Shown: positions 27,107 to 36,643 of the stretch, in pieces
Position numbering within the stretch: the first letter of the stretch is position 1
How the letters are laid out: each line of letters begins with the position of its first letter
Origin: Pleurocapsa minor GSE-CHR-MK 17-07R
GTDB lineage: Bacteria; Chloroflexota; Anaerolineae; Aggregatilineales; Phototrophicaceae
DNA: 64,000 bases
Assembly (NCBI GenBank): GCA_019359125.1
Contig: JAHHHY010000003.1
Coordinates: forward strand, 215,853 to 279,852
Direction of reading: 5' to 3'
The notes under the pieces: model-generated
What the model saw: the letters and a program-made list of their open reading frames with translations, nothing else
Database searches by the model: none
What the model was told of the DNA's origin: nothing
Program-made: the position numbers and the translations under genes

Positions 27107-28077
27107 CGGCCAAGCGCGGCGATCAGCATATCGATGGCCAGCACGGGGTCGATGCCGCCCGTCTTGATTTTCACGTCGTAGTCGAGCAGCTGGCGGTAAA
27201 TGCGTTCGAGCTGCTCCAGCGTGAACGGGCGCGACTGGCTGCTCAGTTTGTCGGCTGCAAACGGATGGATGCCCAGCGCCTGCGCGATCACATTTTTGTC
27301 GCGCGAGCCGCCCGTGCTCAGGTGTTCTTTCACCAGCAGCAGATTGCGAAACTGGCGCACGATCATGCCATACAACGGGAAAATATCGCCGGTCTGCTCG
27401 ATCATGCGGTGCGCCAGCCGCGCGGCCACGTCGGCGCGGCCCATGCCCATCGCATCCACCATCTCGAACATGTTCGCTTCGGCCACATAAGGCGTCATCA
27501 GCGCGACATCTTCTTCGCGCACCGGGCGCTCGCCATTGACATAGGCATGCAGCTTTTCCAGCTCATTGGCCGCCGTGCGCGGGTCATTGTTGGTGGTCAG
27601 CGCCAGCGCATGCGCCGCAGATGGCTCGATGGCGATGCCGTGCGCTTTGGCCCATTTCATGATCCAGTCGGTGCCGTCACGCGGGGCGCTGAAGAGGCGC
27701 ACGCTGGTCGCCGGGACTGCCTTCAGCACCGCATGCGAGTCGGCCAGCTTGCCGCGTTCGGTAAACAGCAGCGTGGTCGAGTCTGGCAGGCCGGGCAGAG
27801 CGCGCACGAGCTGTTCGGTCGCCTTCTTCGCGGTCTCGCCGCCGCCCTTGCGCGCCAGATGCGCCAGCAGCCCCTTGACCACGATTAGCCGCTGGTCGGC
27901 CAGAAACGGCAGTGAACCAGCCGCGCTGAGGATTTCCGGCACGGGCGTCTCGGTGCCGCGATAGACCGCCATATTGAAGTCAGCATTCGGGCGGGCGCGA
28001 TGCGCGCTCGTCAGCGCGTCGGCCGCTTCCTCGATGCTGTAATCATCGTCGCCGTGGAAAATGAGGATATTCGCCAT
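27103..28077 (-). CDS. holA: DNA polymerase III subunit delta
   Basis: MANILIFHGDDDYSIEEAADAL...LPFLADQRLIVVKGLL...STTLLFTERGKL...NNDPRTAANELEKLHAYVNGERPVREEDV...SQSRPFTLEQLERIYRQLLDYDVKIKTGGIDPVLAIDMLIA. Confidence 0.9.
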   Translation of the reverse strand: MANILIFHGDDDYSIEEAADALTSAHRARPNADFNMAVYRGTETPVPEILSAAGSLPFLADQRLIVVKGLLAHLARKGGGETAKKATEQLVRALPGLPDSTTLLFTERGKLADSHAVLKAVPATSVRLFSAPRDGTDWIMKWAKAHGIAIEPSAAHALALTTNNDPRTAANELEKLHAYVNGERPVREEDVALMTPYVAEANMFEMVDAMGMGRADVAARLAHRMIEQTGDIFPLYGMIVRQFRNLLLVKEHLSTGGSRDKNVIAQALGIHPFAADKLSSQSRPFTLEQLERIYRQLLDYDVKIKTGGIDPVLAIDMLIAALGR

Positions 28078-28081
28078 CGCT

Positions 28082-28636
28082 TTATTCCGATCGCAGCGTG
28101 ACGCGATGCACGACAATCCTGCCCCGGCCAAACGGCGACCGCATCTCGGAGCGCGCAATTTCGACCAGCTCCAGGTCGGCCGGGTCGCCATCGGTGGTGA
28201 TATGGCGCTGGAGCGAGAAGCCGAGCGGCTGCGACAGCACCACGGCGACGGCCACCAGCCCCATCACCACGGGCAGTCGGTTCGTGAAACCAGATGAGCG
28301 CGTGACCTTCATGCCAAGCATGGCAGCTACGCTGGCACAAAAGCTGGTCGTGACCAGGTTGGTGCCGCAGTTCGGGTGGATCGCCAGCGATTTTTCGCCC
28401 TGCTGCATCCGCCGCAGCGCCTCCAGCACGGCACTGCGCACCGCCTCGGTGGGCACATCGCCAAACAGCACGAAGCCGCTCTGGTCGCTGCGACCGGCCA
28501 TGCTGAGCGATTTAACGCGGTTGCTGAGCACGGTGATCGTGGCATGTTCCAGCGCATGGTTGCGCCGCGTACGCCGCACAATCGGCAGGCGCAAAACGGG
28601 ATGAATCATTTCGGCAAACTGCTGAACCATCGACAT
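28082..28636 (-). CDS. DUF6391-like membrane protein
   Basis: RRTRRNHALEHATITVLSNRVKSLSMAGRSDQSGFVLFGDVPTEAV...LAIHPNCGTNLVTTSF. Confidence 0.65.
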   Translation of the reverse strand: MSMVQQFAEMIHPVLRLPIVRRTRRNHALEHATITVLSNRVKSLSMAGRSDQSGFVLFGDVPTEAVRSAVLEALRRMQQGEKSLAIHPNCGTNLVTTSFCASVAAMLGMKVTRSSGFTNRLPVVMGLVAVAVVLSQPLGFSLQRHITTDGDPADLELVEIARSEMRSPFGRGRIVVHRVTLRSE

Positions 28637-28802
28637 GATAAACGTCTCTTTAGAACGGGCATTTACACGTTATTTACAGCGTGTCACGCTCACTCTACCA
28701 CATTCGCCCGGTCAGCGGCCATAGGCGCGGATTGTCAATTAAATACATTCGACTCATAATGAAGAAGGTTATAGTTGTTTCACGAGAAAACGAGGGAACT
28801 CA

Positions 28803-31490
28803 ATGCGCAAGCGTGTTTTGTTAGGGGGTATTCTGACGGCGGCACTGCTGGCACTGCCAGTGGGGGCATCCGCACAGACAGTTTGTCCGCCGGGTCTGAC
28901 GGGCGACGACTGCTCTGCTTTTCAGTTCTTCTTTGATGGGATTGCCGGCTTAGGCAGTGTTGAGTTTGGATTTGAGGTCGACAATCAGACGACATCAATG
29001 GGCATGGTCGTCAGCGGCGTCAGTGCCAACGGCACCATCCGTGCCCAGCTCAGCGGTGGCGCGATCAGCGCGATTGAAGTGCTGATGCCTACCGTCACCA
29101 TCCCCAGCATGTTTGGCGGGGAAACATCCGCCGCGGCAGGTTATGTGTTCGTCGATGGCGCACATTATGTTGGCCTCGGCGCGAGCATCGATACGCTGGC
29201 GTGGCAGACCGCCAGCGCCGGCGCCAGCACCCTGCCGCTGGGCAACCTGTTCTCTGAGGCTGTGCTGGCCAATACCTGGTCACGCCAGGAAGGCACCGAA
29301 ACCACTCCCAACGGCACCGAAGCATTCCTGCTGCTGACCACGCTCAGCGAGACGCTGACCGGCGTGGAAGGCATGGCGGCACTGGGCGGCATGATGGGCG
29401 GCGCGGCGAGTGCCATGCCAGGCATGGACCTGAGCGGGGTCGACCTGGGGGCGCTGAGCCCTGAACTGGGCGCGCTGATGGGCGGCATGGAAGGCATGTC
29501 GGTCACGGTGGATACGATCGCCGGAATCGGCTTCGACGTCGCCACGGGCGCTCCTGCCATCGTCGGCGTGTCGACCACCACCTCTGGCGACTTGTCGGCC
29601 ATGCTGGGTGGCCTGGGCGGTGGCGATGCAGCCGCCGCGCTGGGCGACCAGGGGCTGGCAGTCACCAGCTCTTCATCGCTGGCGTTGTATGTCGCCGGCA
29701 TCAACAGCGTGACCGACATCAGCGCCCCGGCGGGTGCAACGCCGATGCCAGCCGAACAGAGCGGTCTGCTGATCGGCTCGGCCTCGCTTGGTCTTCCGTC
29801 CATGCTGAGCACTTATTTCAGCACCCAGGCGGCGCTGGCCGCTGCGGGCGCTCTCGGCAGCATTGCGGGCATAGACGGTGGTGACCTGGGCGGACTGCTC
29901 GGCTCACTGACGGGTGGCGACACGGGCACCCCCTCCGCGGGTGGCGACCTGGGCGGCCTGCTAGGCGCACTGACGGGCACGACGGGTACCGGCAGCACCG
30001 ACGCACTCGGCGCGACCACGGTCAATCAGATCGGCTTCCTGGTCGTTGGGGCGTCGTCCACGGGCACGCTGGCCGCTGGCGCCGCTGACAATTACACCTT
30101 CAACGCTGAGGCGGGCCAAAGCTACACCATCTCGCTGTCCTCGCCCGAATTTGACACCTATCTGGCCGTGCTGGATGCCAGTGGCACGGTTATCGCCAGC
30201 AATGACGACACCAACGGCACCGACTCGCTGCTGGAAAACCTGACCGTGCCCGCGGGCGAAACCACCGTACGCGTGGGTTCGTTTGCAAACTTTGGCGCGG
30301 GCACCTATACAATCCTGATCAGCCCGGCGGGCAGCAGCGCAGTTGGGCAGCCGACAGCGCCGGCCGCTACCCCGGCAACCGCCCCTGCTGGCGATGCCAT
30401 CGTCTTCACCGGCAGCCGCAGCGCGAATGTCGACGACACCTACACCTTCCAGGGCAACGCGGGCGATACCGTCACCATCGATATGATCAGCGATGCGTTT
30501 GATACGCTGCTGCGCCTGAATTCGCCGAGTGGTATTGAAGTGGCCACCGACGATGACAGCGGCGATGTCTTCAATGCCCAGATCGTGACGACGCTGCCCG
30601 AAACCGGCGAATACACCATCGTCGCCACCTCGTTCAGCGCGGCCAGCTCCGGCGCCTACACCATCACCGTGACCGGCGCAGCAGGCGGAGGCAGCTCGCT
30701 CAGCTCGAGCAGCGCAGCAGAACCCCAGATCATCACCGGCACCCGCGAAAGCGGCGTGGACAATGACTTCCCGGTGGCAGCGACGGCCGGCGACACGCTC
30801 GTTATCAGCCTGGTCAGCACCTACGACAACCAGGTGCGCCTGCTGGACGAGAGCGGCACGGAAATCGGCTTTGACGATGATTCGGGCGACGACTTCAACG
30901 CGCTGCTCACCATCACCGTGCCGGAAACCGGCGTGTATACCGTGCGCGCTGGCGCGTTCAGCTCGCTCAGCGAAGGCGATTTCATCCTCACCATCAGCGG
31001 CATGACCAGCGGCGAAGCCACCGCGTCTGTGGGCGGCGGTGAAGTCATCCGCCAGTGGGCGTCTGACGCCAGCGCCACCAGCAGCTATGGTGAAGTCAAC
31101 TGGGGCCCGGTGCAGGCCACCGGCGAGCCCGACACCGACCGCTGCGGCGATGTGTCCACGGCGTGGGCCAGCTCCAGCTCGAATGAAGCGGCCACGCTGA
31201 CCGTGATGTTCGACACGGCGGTCATCGCGACCGAGGTCAACATCTACCAGACCTACAATCCAGGCTCGATCACCGGCATCGAACTGCTGCTGTCCGATGG
31301 CAAGACCGTCATCGTGCCCGACAGCTCCGACCCGGTGGGCAATACCGACTGCCCGGGCGTGTTCACCGTCGATGTCACCGGCCAGAGCGAAGTGGCCGTG
31401 GTGGGCGTGGCGATCAACCTCGACCAGGCTGCCGTGGGCAACTGGAATGAAATCGACGCCGTCGAGCTGGTGGGCGTTGCCGCCGGCTAG
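28803..31490 (+). CDS. Large secreted protein with three PPC (pre-peptidase C-terminal) domains and a C-terminal F5/8-like region
   Basis: Signal peptide; GTLAAGAADNYTFNAEAGQSYTISLSSPEFDTYLAVLDASGTVIASNDD and two further copies (ITGTRESGVDNDFPVAATAGDTLVISLVS...); C-term WGPVQATGEPDTDRCGDVSTAWASSSSNE. Confidence 0.85.
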   Translation: MRKRVLLGGILTAALLALPVGASAQTVCPPGLTGDDCSAFQFFFDGIAGLGSVEFGFEVDNQTTSMGMVVSGVSANGTIRAQLSGGAISAIEVLMPTVTIPSMFGGETSAAAGYVFVDGAHYVGLGASIDTLAWQTASAGASTLPLGNLFSEAVLANTWSRQEGTETTPNGTEAFLLLTTLSETLTGVEGMAALGGMMGGAASAMPGMDLSGVDLGALSPELGALMGGMEGMSVTVDTIAGIGFDVATGAPAIVGVSTTTSGDLSAMLGGLGGGDAAAALGDQGLAVTSSSSLALYVAGINSVTDISAPAGATPMPAEQSGLLIGSASLGLPSMLSTYFSTQAALAAAGALGSIAGIDGGDLGGLLGSLTGGDTGTPSAGGDLGGLLGALTGTTGTGSTDALGATTVNQIGFLVVGASSTGTLAAGAADNYTFNAEAGQSYTISLSSPEFDTYLAVLDASGTVIASNDDTNGTDSLLENLTVPAGETTVRVGSFANFGAGTYTILISPAGSSAVGQPTAPAATPATAPAGDAIVFTGSRSANVDDTYTFQGNAGDTVTIDMISDAFDTLLRLNSPSGIEVATDDDSGDVFNAQIVTTLPETGEYTIVATSFSAASSGAYTITVTGAAGGGSSLSSSSAAEPQIITGTRESGVDNDFPVAATAGDTLVISLVSTYDNQVRLLDESGTEIGFDDDSGDDFNALLTITVPETGVYTVRAGAFSSLSEGDFILTISGMTSGEATASVGGGEVIRQWASDASATSSYGEVNWGPVQATGEPDTDRCGDVSTAWASSSSNEAATLTVMFDTAVIATEVNIYQTYNPGSITGIELLLSDGKTVIVPDSSDPVGNTDCPGVFTVDVTGQSEVAVVGVAINLDQAAVGNWNEIDAVELVGVAAG

Positions 31491-31512
31491 TCTGCGCTGA
31501 AATCCCTGTCAT

Positions 31513-31551
31513 AAAAAAGGCGAACCGGGATACGGTTCGCCTTTTTTTATG
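31513..31551 (+). terminator. Intrinsic terminator
   Basis: aaaaaaggcgaaccgggatacggttcgccttttttt. Confidence 0.88.
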
Positions 31552-31576
31552 GTGCACAAGTGGTGTTCGGCATACA

Positions 31577-32092
31577 ATGAGACAGGCAGGTTCCTTCACC
31601 GGGCGGCCGAAAACGACACACTGTGCGGAGGGATGCGTGACACAATCGCTTGAGAATGACGCCCAGCAGCTCTTCGCCCTGCTGTTTGGCATTGTGCTGG
31701 AAGGCGAGAAACGCCTGGCCGAACACCTGACCGCGCATGACTTATCCGCCCCGCAGTTTTATGTCCTCAAGACGCTGAGCGAGCACGACGGCCGCATGGC
31801 CATCGGTGAAATCGCCCGCCAGCACGGCCTGACCAACGCCACCATGACCGGCATCATCAAGCGCATGGAGGCCAGCAGCGTGCCGCTGGTGGCCCGCGAA
31901 AGCAACGCCTCTGACCGGCGCGGCGTGGATGTGCTGCTGCTGCCCGCCGGCCGTCTGCGCCTGGACGCAGTGCAGAAGGCCATCATCGACCAGCTGCGGA
32001 CGGTCTTCAGCCTGTTTCCCGAAGACGAACGCGCGCGCCTGCTGACCGAGCTGAATCATTACATGGGGCTGGTGCTGGCGACCGGCCGCTGA
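31577..32092 (+). CDS. MarR family transcriptional regulator
   Basis: LSAPQFYVLKTLSEHDGRMAIGEIARQHGLTNATMTGIIKRMEASSVPLVARESNASDRRGVDVLLLPAGRLRLD (winged HTH). Confidence 0.9.
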   Translation: MRQAGSFTGRPKTTHCAEGCVTQSLENDAQQLFALLFGIVLEGEKRLAEHLTAHDLSAPQFYVLKTLSEHDGRMAIGEIARQHGLTNATMTGIIKRMEASSVPLVARESNASDRRGVDVLLLPAGRLRLDAVQKAIIDQLRTVFSLFPEDERARLLTELNHYMGLVLATGR

Positions 32093-32192
32093 CAGCCGCG
32101 CTTTCACATCAAACGCTCCCTGTTCGGGGGCGCGCAGGTGTGGCACAGTCTGTACATGGTGCTGACATCAGGCAAAGAGAAGACGAATCCCT

Positions 32193-32741
32193 ATGAAAAT
32201 TTATACCAGAACAGGCGACACCGGCGAGACCAGCCTGTTTTCAGGCGGGCGTGTGCGCAAAGACCATCTGCGCGTGGAAAGCTACGGCACGGTGGACGAG
32301 CTGAATTCGCTGCTGGGGCTGGCGCGCACCTATCCGCTGCGCGAGGACCTTCAGGGGTGGCTGGAACGGGTGCAGAACGAGCTGTTTGCCGTCGGCGCGG
32401 ACCTGGCCACGCCTAACGACGCAGCCGCCGCGTGGCTGACGCGCCTGGATGATGCGCCGACCGCGCTGCTGGAAGCAGAAATCGACCGGATGACCGCCGA
32501 GCTGCCCGAACTGAAAAACTTCATCCTGCCGGGTGGCACCCCGGCCGCGGCGACCATCCATGTGGCGCGCACGGTGTGCCGCCGCGCCGAGCGCATGTGC
32601 GTGCAGTTACATGGCGAAGAAGCCATCAACGAGCGCGTGATTACCTACCTGAACCGCCTGTCGGACTGGCTGTTCACGCTGGCGCGTTATATCAATTTGC
32701 TGGCCGGGGAATCCGAGACGAAGTGGTCGGCGCGCGGCTAG
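32193..32741 (+). CDS. Cob(I)yrinic acid a,c-diamide adenosyltransferase (PduO type)
   Basis: MKIYTRTGDTGETSLFSGGRVRKDHLRVESYGTVDELNSLLGLAR...FILPGGTPAAATIHVARTVCRRAER...YLNRLSDWLFTLARYIN. Confidence 0.95.
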   Translation: MKIYTRTGDTGETSLFSGGRVRKDHLRVESYGTVDELNSLLGLARTYPLREDLQGWLERVQNELFAVGADLATPNDAAAAWLTRLDDAPTALLEAEIDRMTAELPELKNFILPGGTPAAATIHVARTVCRRAERMCVQLHGEEAINERVITYLNRLSDWLFTLARYINLLAGESETKWSARG

Positions 32742-33148
32742 TCGCGCACCAGCACGCGCACCACGCCAGGGACAGCGGCGACTGTCGCGCCCATCGCGTC
32801 GACATCCACGCCATCCAGCTCACCAGACAGCACCACCACGCCGTTGGTCACATTGACCATCACGCCGGGGGGCAGCACACGCCCGGTATGCAGGCGAATG
32901 GTCTCGTCATCAAACAGCGCATCGGTGTTAACGCCGGTCACGCCTTCCACCTTTACGGCTTCCGCATTCAGATAGGTGCGGTTGATGGGGGTGCGCAGGT
33001 TGCCGGTCAGCGTGACGAGGCCGTTTTCCACCTGCACATCGATATAGTGACGGTCATAGGCCAGCGGCGGATAAGTGGCAATCAGCCCGATCACATCCTT
33101 GCGGATGTCGATATCGGAACGTGTGCTGATGGAGTGGTGGTCTGTCAT
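32738..33148 (-). CDS. BON domain protein (two BON repeats)
   Basis: IDVQVENGLVTLTGNLRTPINRTYLNAEAVKVEGVTGVNTDALFDDE... VMVNVTNGVVVLSGELDGVDVDAMGATVAAVPGVVRV. Confidence 0.82.
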   Translation of the reverse strand: MTDHHSISTRSDIDIRKDVIGLIATYPPLAYDRHYIDVQVENGLVTLTGNLRTPINRTYLNAEAVKVEGVTGVNTDALFDDETIRLHTGRVLPPGVMVNVTNGVVVLSGELDGVDVDAMGATVAAVPGVVRVLVRD

Positions 33149-33360
33149 GCTGGAAAGCGCCCCCATAGGTTTTTATCGTTCAAAACATGCCTGAATTGTG
33201 CCCAGTGACGCGCATTTCTACAAGTGCGCCACGCGTCATTTGGCGGTTTTGCACGCATCTGCACAAATTGCCCGCGATTTTTACACTTCATTCACCAGTA
33301 AAAGCGACTAAAGCAACGTACAATGGGGACAATTATCTAGTTACTGGAGCATAGCGCATC

Positions 33361-34998
33361 GTGAAAAATCGACTCTTTCGCTTGCTGGGGATCACCGCGT
33401 TCGCAGGTGTGGTGCTGGTGTCAGCTGTCAGCGCACAGTCTGATGAGCAGGTGTTCACCGGCACCATCAACAGCGGCACGCCCGACACCTATGAGATTTC
33501 CCTCACGGCAGGCCAGGCCGTCCTGATTACCGCCGAGGCTACCTCAGGCGATCTGGATACCTACCTGCGCCTGCTCGATCCCAATCGGGCGATTGTGGGC
33601 GAAAACGATGACCGCCGCCTCGGCGTCATCACCGACTCGGCGCTGGGCGTCGTGGCAGAGATCACCGGCACCTACACCATCGAGATGACGCGCTATCCCG
33701 AAGCGCCCAGCAGCGGCAACTACGAGCTGGTCGTGCGCACGGGCGATCCCTCGATCCTGAGCGCGCTGAATGAGCTGATGACGCGCATTGAGTTCACCGG
33801 CCCGGCCGAGTTTATCGACACGCAGCACTTCCGCATCCACTACACCACCAGCGGCGCCGATGCCGTCACCGCCGAGTATCTGGATGAAGTGGCCAAGGCC
33901 GCTGAGGAATTCTATAACATTCAGGTCAATCAGCTCGGTTTTGCCGCGCCCCCGTCCGACGAACAGATGGGTGGTAACAGCCTGATCGACGTGTACGTCA
34001 CCGATCTGCTGGGCGAAGAAGAGGGCGGCGCGCTCGGTTACGTCAGCCCGGAAACTGTCATCGGCGATAACCCGAATACCCAGCAGACGGAAACCGGCGC
34101 CACCGCCACCTACATGGTGATCGACAACGACTATGATCCGTCGCAGGCTGATACCAGCAATTCGGCCGATTCGATCGCCCTGATGCGCACCACCTTCACC
34201 CACGAGCTGAACCATGTGCTCCAGTTTGGCTATGATGGCAATGACTCGCATGGCTGGTTCTTCGAGGCGACTGCCTCGTGGATTGAAACCATCACCGCTG
34301 GTGAGGACGAAGATGCCACTGGCTACGTGGCCTACAACTACACCTATCCGGAAATCTGCTTCGGCACGCTGACAGATCCTGAAGCCGGTTCGCTGCAATA
34401 TGGCGACTGGACGTTCATGCAGATGCTGGCCGACCAGTTTGGCACCGACAGCGTGCGCCAGTACTGGGAATTCATCGCCCAGTTTGACGGCTGGGGATCG
34501 CTGGAGCAGTTCAGCGCGGCACGCGGCCTGACGGTGCCCGACCTGGTGGAGGCCTATCGCCTGAAGAACCTGGCGCGCGATTACGCGCTGGCGCCCTCGT
34601 TCAACGCGACCGTGTATCTGGAAAACACGATTGCCGATGTCGGCCTGTGGACGTTCAGCGGGCTGGGCATTCAGGAGCTGGGCGCCAATTACTTCCGCCT
34701 GGATCTGCCGCCGGGACAGTACAATGCTGCCCTGGTGGGTGCTGGCAGCGGCCTGGAAATCTGGGCGGCTGGCGTGATCGGCACGGAAAAAGTCGAGGCG
34801 ATTCGCCTGTCCACCGGCGGTACCTTTGACACCACGCCGTACGATGAAACCTACCTGATGGTGTTCAACCGCAGCTACAATGCCGATGCCGACGCGTGCA
34901 GCTACGCTAACTATGACATCGAAGTCAGCGCCGGCAAGAGCGCGCCCGCCCCGATCACCTACGTGTTCCCGGCGACGCATTTCGAGACGCTGCGCTAG
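33361..34998 (+). CDS. Secreted metalloprotease-like protein (PPC domain plus HELNH zincin)
   Basis: Signal peptide; FTGTINSGTPDTYEISLTAGQAVLITAEATSGDLDTYLRLLDP; LMRTTFTHELNHVLQFGYDGNDSHGWFFEATASWIE; GTG start. Confidence 0.82.
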   Translation: MKNRLFRLLGITAFAGVVLVSAVSAQSDEQVFTGTINSGTPDTYEISLTAGQAVLITAEATSGDLDTYLRLLDPNRAIVGENDDRRLGVITDSALGVVAEITGTYTIEMTRYPEAPSSGNYELVVRTGDPSILSALNELMTRIEFTGPAEFIDTQHFRIHYTTSGADAVTAEYLDEVAKAAEEFYNIQVNQLGFAAPPSDEQMGGNSLIDVYVTDLLGEEEGGALGYVSPETVIGDNPNTQQTETGATATYMVIDNDYDPSQADTSNSADSIALMRTTFTHELNHVLQFGYDGNDSHGWFFEATASWIETITAGEDEDATGYVAYNYTYPEICFGTLTDPEAGSLQYGDWTFMQMLADQFGTDSVRQYWEFIAQFDGWGSLEQFSAARGLTVPDLVEAYRLKNLARDYALAPSFNATVYLENTIADVGLWTFSGLGIQELGANYFRLDLPPGQYNAALVGAGSGLEIWAAGVIGTEKVEAIRLSTGGTFDTTPYDETYLMVFNRSYNADADACSYANYDIEVSAGKSAPAPITYVFPATHFETLR

Positions 34999-35019
34999 AA
35001 CTCAGGCGCACAACCACTA

Positions 35020-35131
35020 GCCTCACCCCGGACTTCGTCCGACCCGCTCTTTCGAGAGCCTCCGAAAACAGACAGTCTTTGCCCTCTCCATTTTCATGGA
35101 GAGGGCGGCTTGCGCAGCAAGCGGGTGAGGC
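35020..35131. repeat. Intergenic inverted-repeat element (gcctcaccc...gggtgaggc) with internal hairpin
   Basis: Terminal inverted repeats gcctcaccc/gggtgaggc; internal ccctctcca-ttttca-tggagaggg. Confidence 0.65.
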
Positions 35132-35152
35132 TGCTGTCTGATCTTCCAGCAA

Positions 35153-36100
35153 TTACCCCGGCAGCGTGTACCGACTGAAAAACGCCCACATCGCCTCGCT
35201 GGCGTCGATACTGTCGGTGATGCGCCCCAGCGGCGAACGATTGACAGCAGTGCTGCCCGGCCATGTGTGGCCGCCTTCCGCCACGGTATACAGCACCACT
35301 TCCACGTCCGCATCACAGCCAGAATACGACGTCATGCTGACATCGTCCGCGATGAACACATCCGCTTCGGTGATGGTGCAGCCGTCGCGCTCGGCCCACT
35401 CACGCGCCCAGTCCTCCACCGGCGGCAGAATGCCGAACTGCCCGTCGTATGGCACGATGCGGTCGGCTGTACCGTGAAAGGCGATGACCGGCATCGGGCG
35501 CGCCGGGGCACATTCGCCGAAGCTGCCATACGCCCCGGCCACGCTGCCAAAGGCCGCCACAGTATCGGCCATCTGGCAGGCGAAACGATTGCTCATGCCG
35601 CCGCCGTTGCTCAGCCCGTTGATGTACACGCGCGCTGTATCGACACAGCCGGTCTGCACCAGCGCATCAATCAGCGCCGACAGAAAGCCAACATCGTCCG
35701 CCGTATTCGGGGCGATCAGCCCCAGCAGGCCGATGCTGCCCGAATTCCAGCGCGCCGGCTCGCCCAGCCCCTGCGGATAAACCGCCATCAGGCCATATGA
35801 TTCCGCGAGGCGGTTCCACTGGCTGTACGCTTCCTGTTCGGGCGCGCCGCTGGCGAAGCCATGCAGCGTCAGCACCAGCGGATAACGTTCGCCGTCCGGG
35901 GGCGTGTCCGGAAGGTACAGCCGATAGCTGCGCTCCACGCCATCGACGCTCAGCGTATACACCGTTGTCTGCCCGCGCGAGTCATCCGGCAGGGCACAGC
36001 CGGCCTGCGCGCTGACTGGCAGGGCGCCCGGCCAAAGCATGAGCATCACGCACAACCCTGCAAACACCGTGACCCACAGGCGCATTCTGTTGACTGGCAT
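35153..36100 (-). CDS. Secreted PHB depolymerase/feruloyl esterase-like alpha/beta hydrolase (LpqC type)
   Basis: RSYRLYLPDTPPDGERYPLVLTLHGFAS...DDVGFLSALIDALVQTGCVDTARVYINGLSNGGGMSNRFACQMAD...MPVIAFHGTADRIVPYDG...EGGHTWPGS. Confidence 0.9.
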   Translation of the reverse strand: MPVNRMRLWVTVFAGLCVMLMLWPGALPVSAQAGCALPDDSRGQTTVYTLSVDGVERSYRLYLPDTPPDGERYPLVLTLHGFASGAPEQEAYSQWNRLAESYGLMAVYPQGLGEPARWNSGSIGLLGLIAPNTADDVGFLSALIDALVQTGCVDTARVYINGLSNGGGMSNRFACQMADTVAAFGSVAGAYGSFGECAPARPMPVIAFHGTADRIVPYDGQFGILPPVEDWAREWAERDGCTITEADVFIADDVSMTSYSGCDADVEVVLYTVAEGGHTWPGSTAVNRSPLGRITDSIDASEAMWAFFSRYTLPG

Positions 36101-36148
36101 ATGTCCCTCAAATGGTATGTCTGACCGAATATCCCAATGGTAGCGGAT

Positions 36149-36583
36149 TTACGCGTCAGGTGTGCTGGCGACTTCGCGGGGTGCGGGCATAGCCGCGCGC
36201 ACCGGGGGCGCAAAGCCAAGCGCGTCGATCTGGGCGGCATATGATTCCGGGGTGAGCGATTTGTCGCGGCGAGCGCGCTTTTGCAAATAGCTGAGGCGAT
36301 ACAGGCGCGCGGCATGCGCGGCGTCCTCGGCCGTGCGGATGTAAAACGTAATCCAGCCACTGTCGCGCAGCAGGTGATGCAGGCCAGCCGCGCCACTGGC
36401 GACCAGCGCCTCGCGCAGCTTCACCGTGTAGGGAATATCGACCATGCCATTGTTCAGATGCACATGCCCGACTTCCACATTGCCCAGCGAAAACTCAACG
36501 CCGCCAAAGCGGTGCGGCGCTGCCGAAATGCCATCCCAGCCGCTGACTGTTTCGATAACCTGATTGACCCATTCACGCATCAT
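36149..36583 (-). CDS. DUF5519-like (luciferase-family) protein
   Basis: MREWVNQVIETVSGWDGISAAPHRFGGVEFSLGNVEVGHVHLNNGMVDIPYTVKLREALVASGAAGLHHLLRDSGWITFYI. Confidence 0.7.
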   Translation of the reverse strand: MMREWVNQVIETVSGWDGISAAPHRFGGVEFSLGNVEVGHVHLNNGMVDIPYTVKLREALVASGAAGLHHLLRDSGWITFYIRTAEDAAHAARLYRLSYLQKRARRDKSLTPESYAAQIDALGFAPPVRAAMPAPREVASTPDA

Positions 36584-36643
36584 GATTGACCTCTATCACT
36601 ACAGCCAATCAGACGCATTTTCCCCGCAGCTTCTTTCGGGCGA

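Noticed and set aside
33544-34980. 478-aa minus-strand ORF opposite the PPC metalloprotease
   Set aside because: Antisense shadow; the plus strand has signal peptide, PPC and HELNH.
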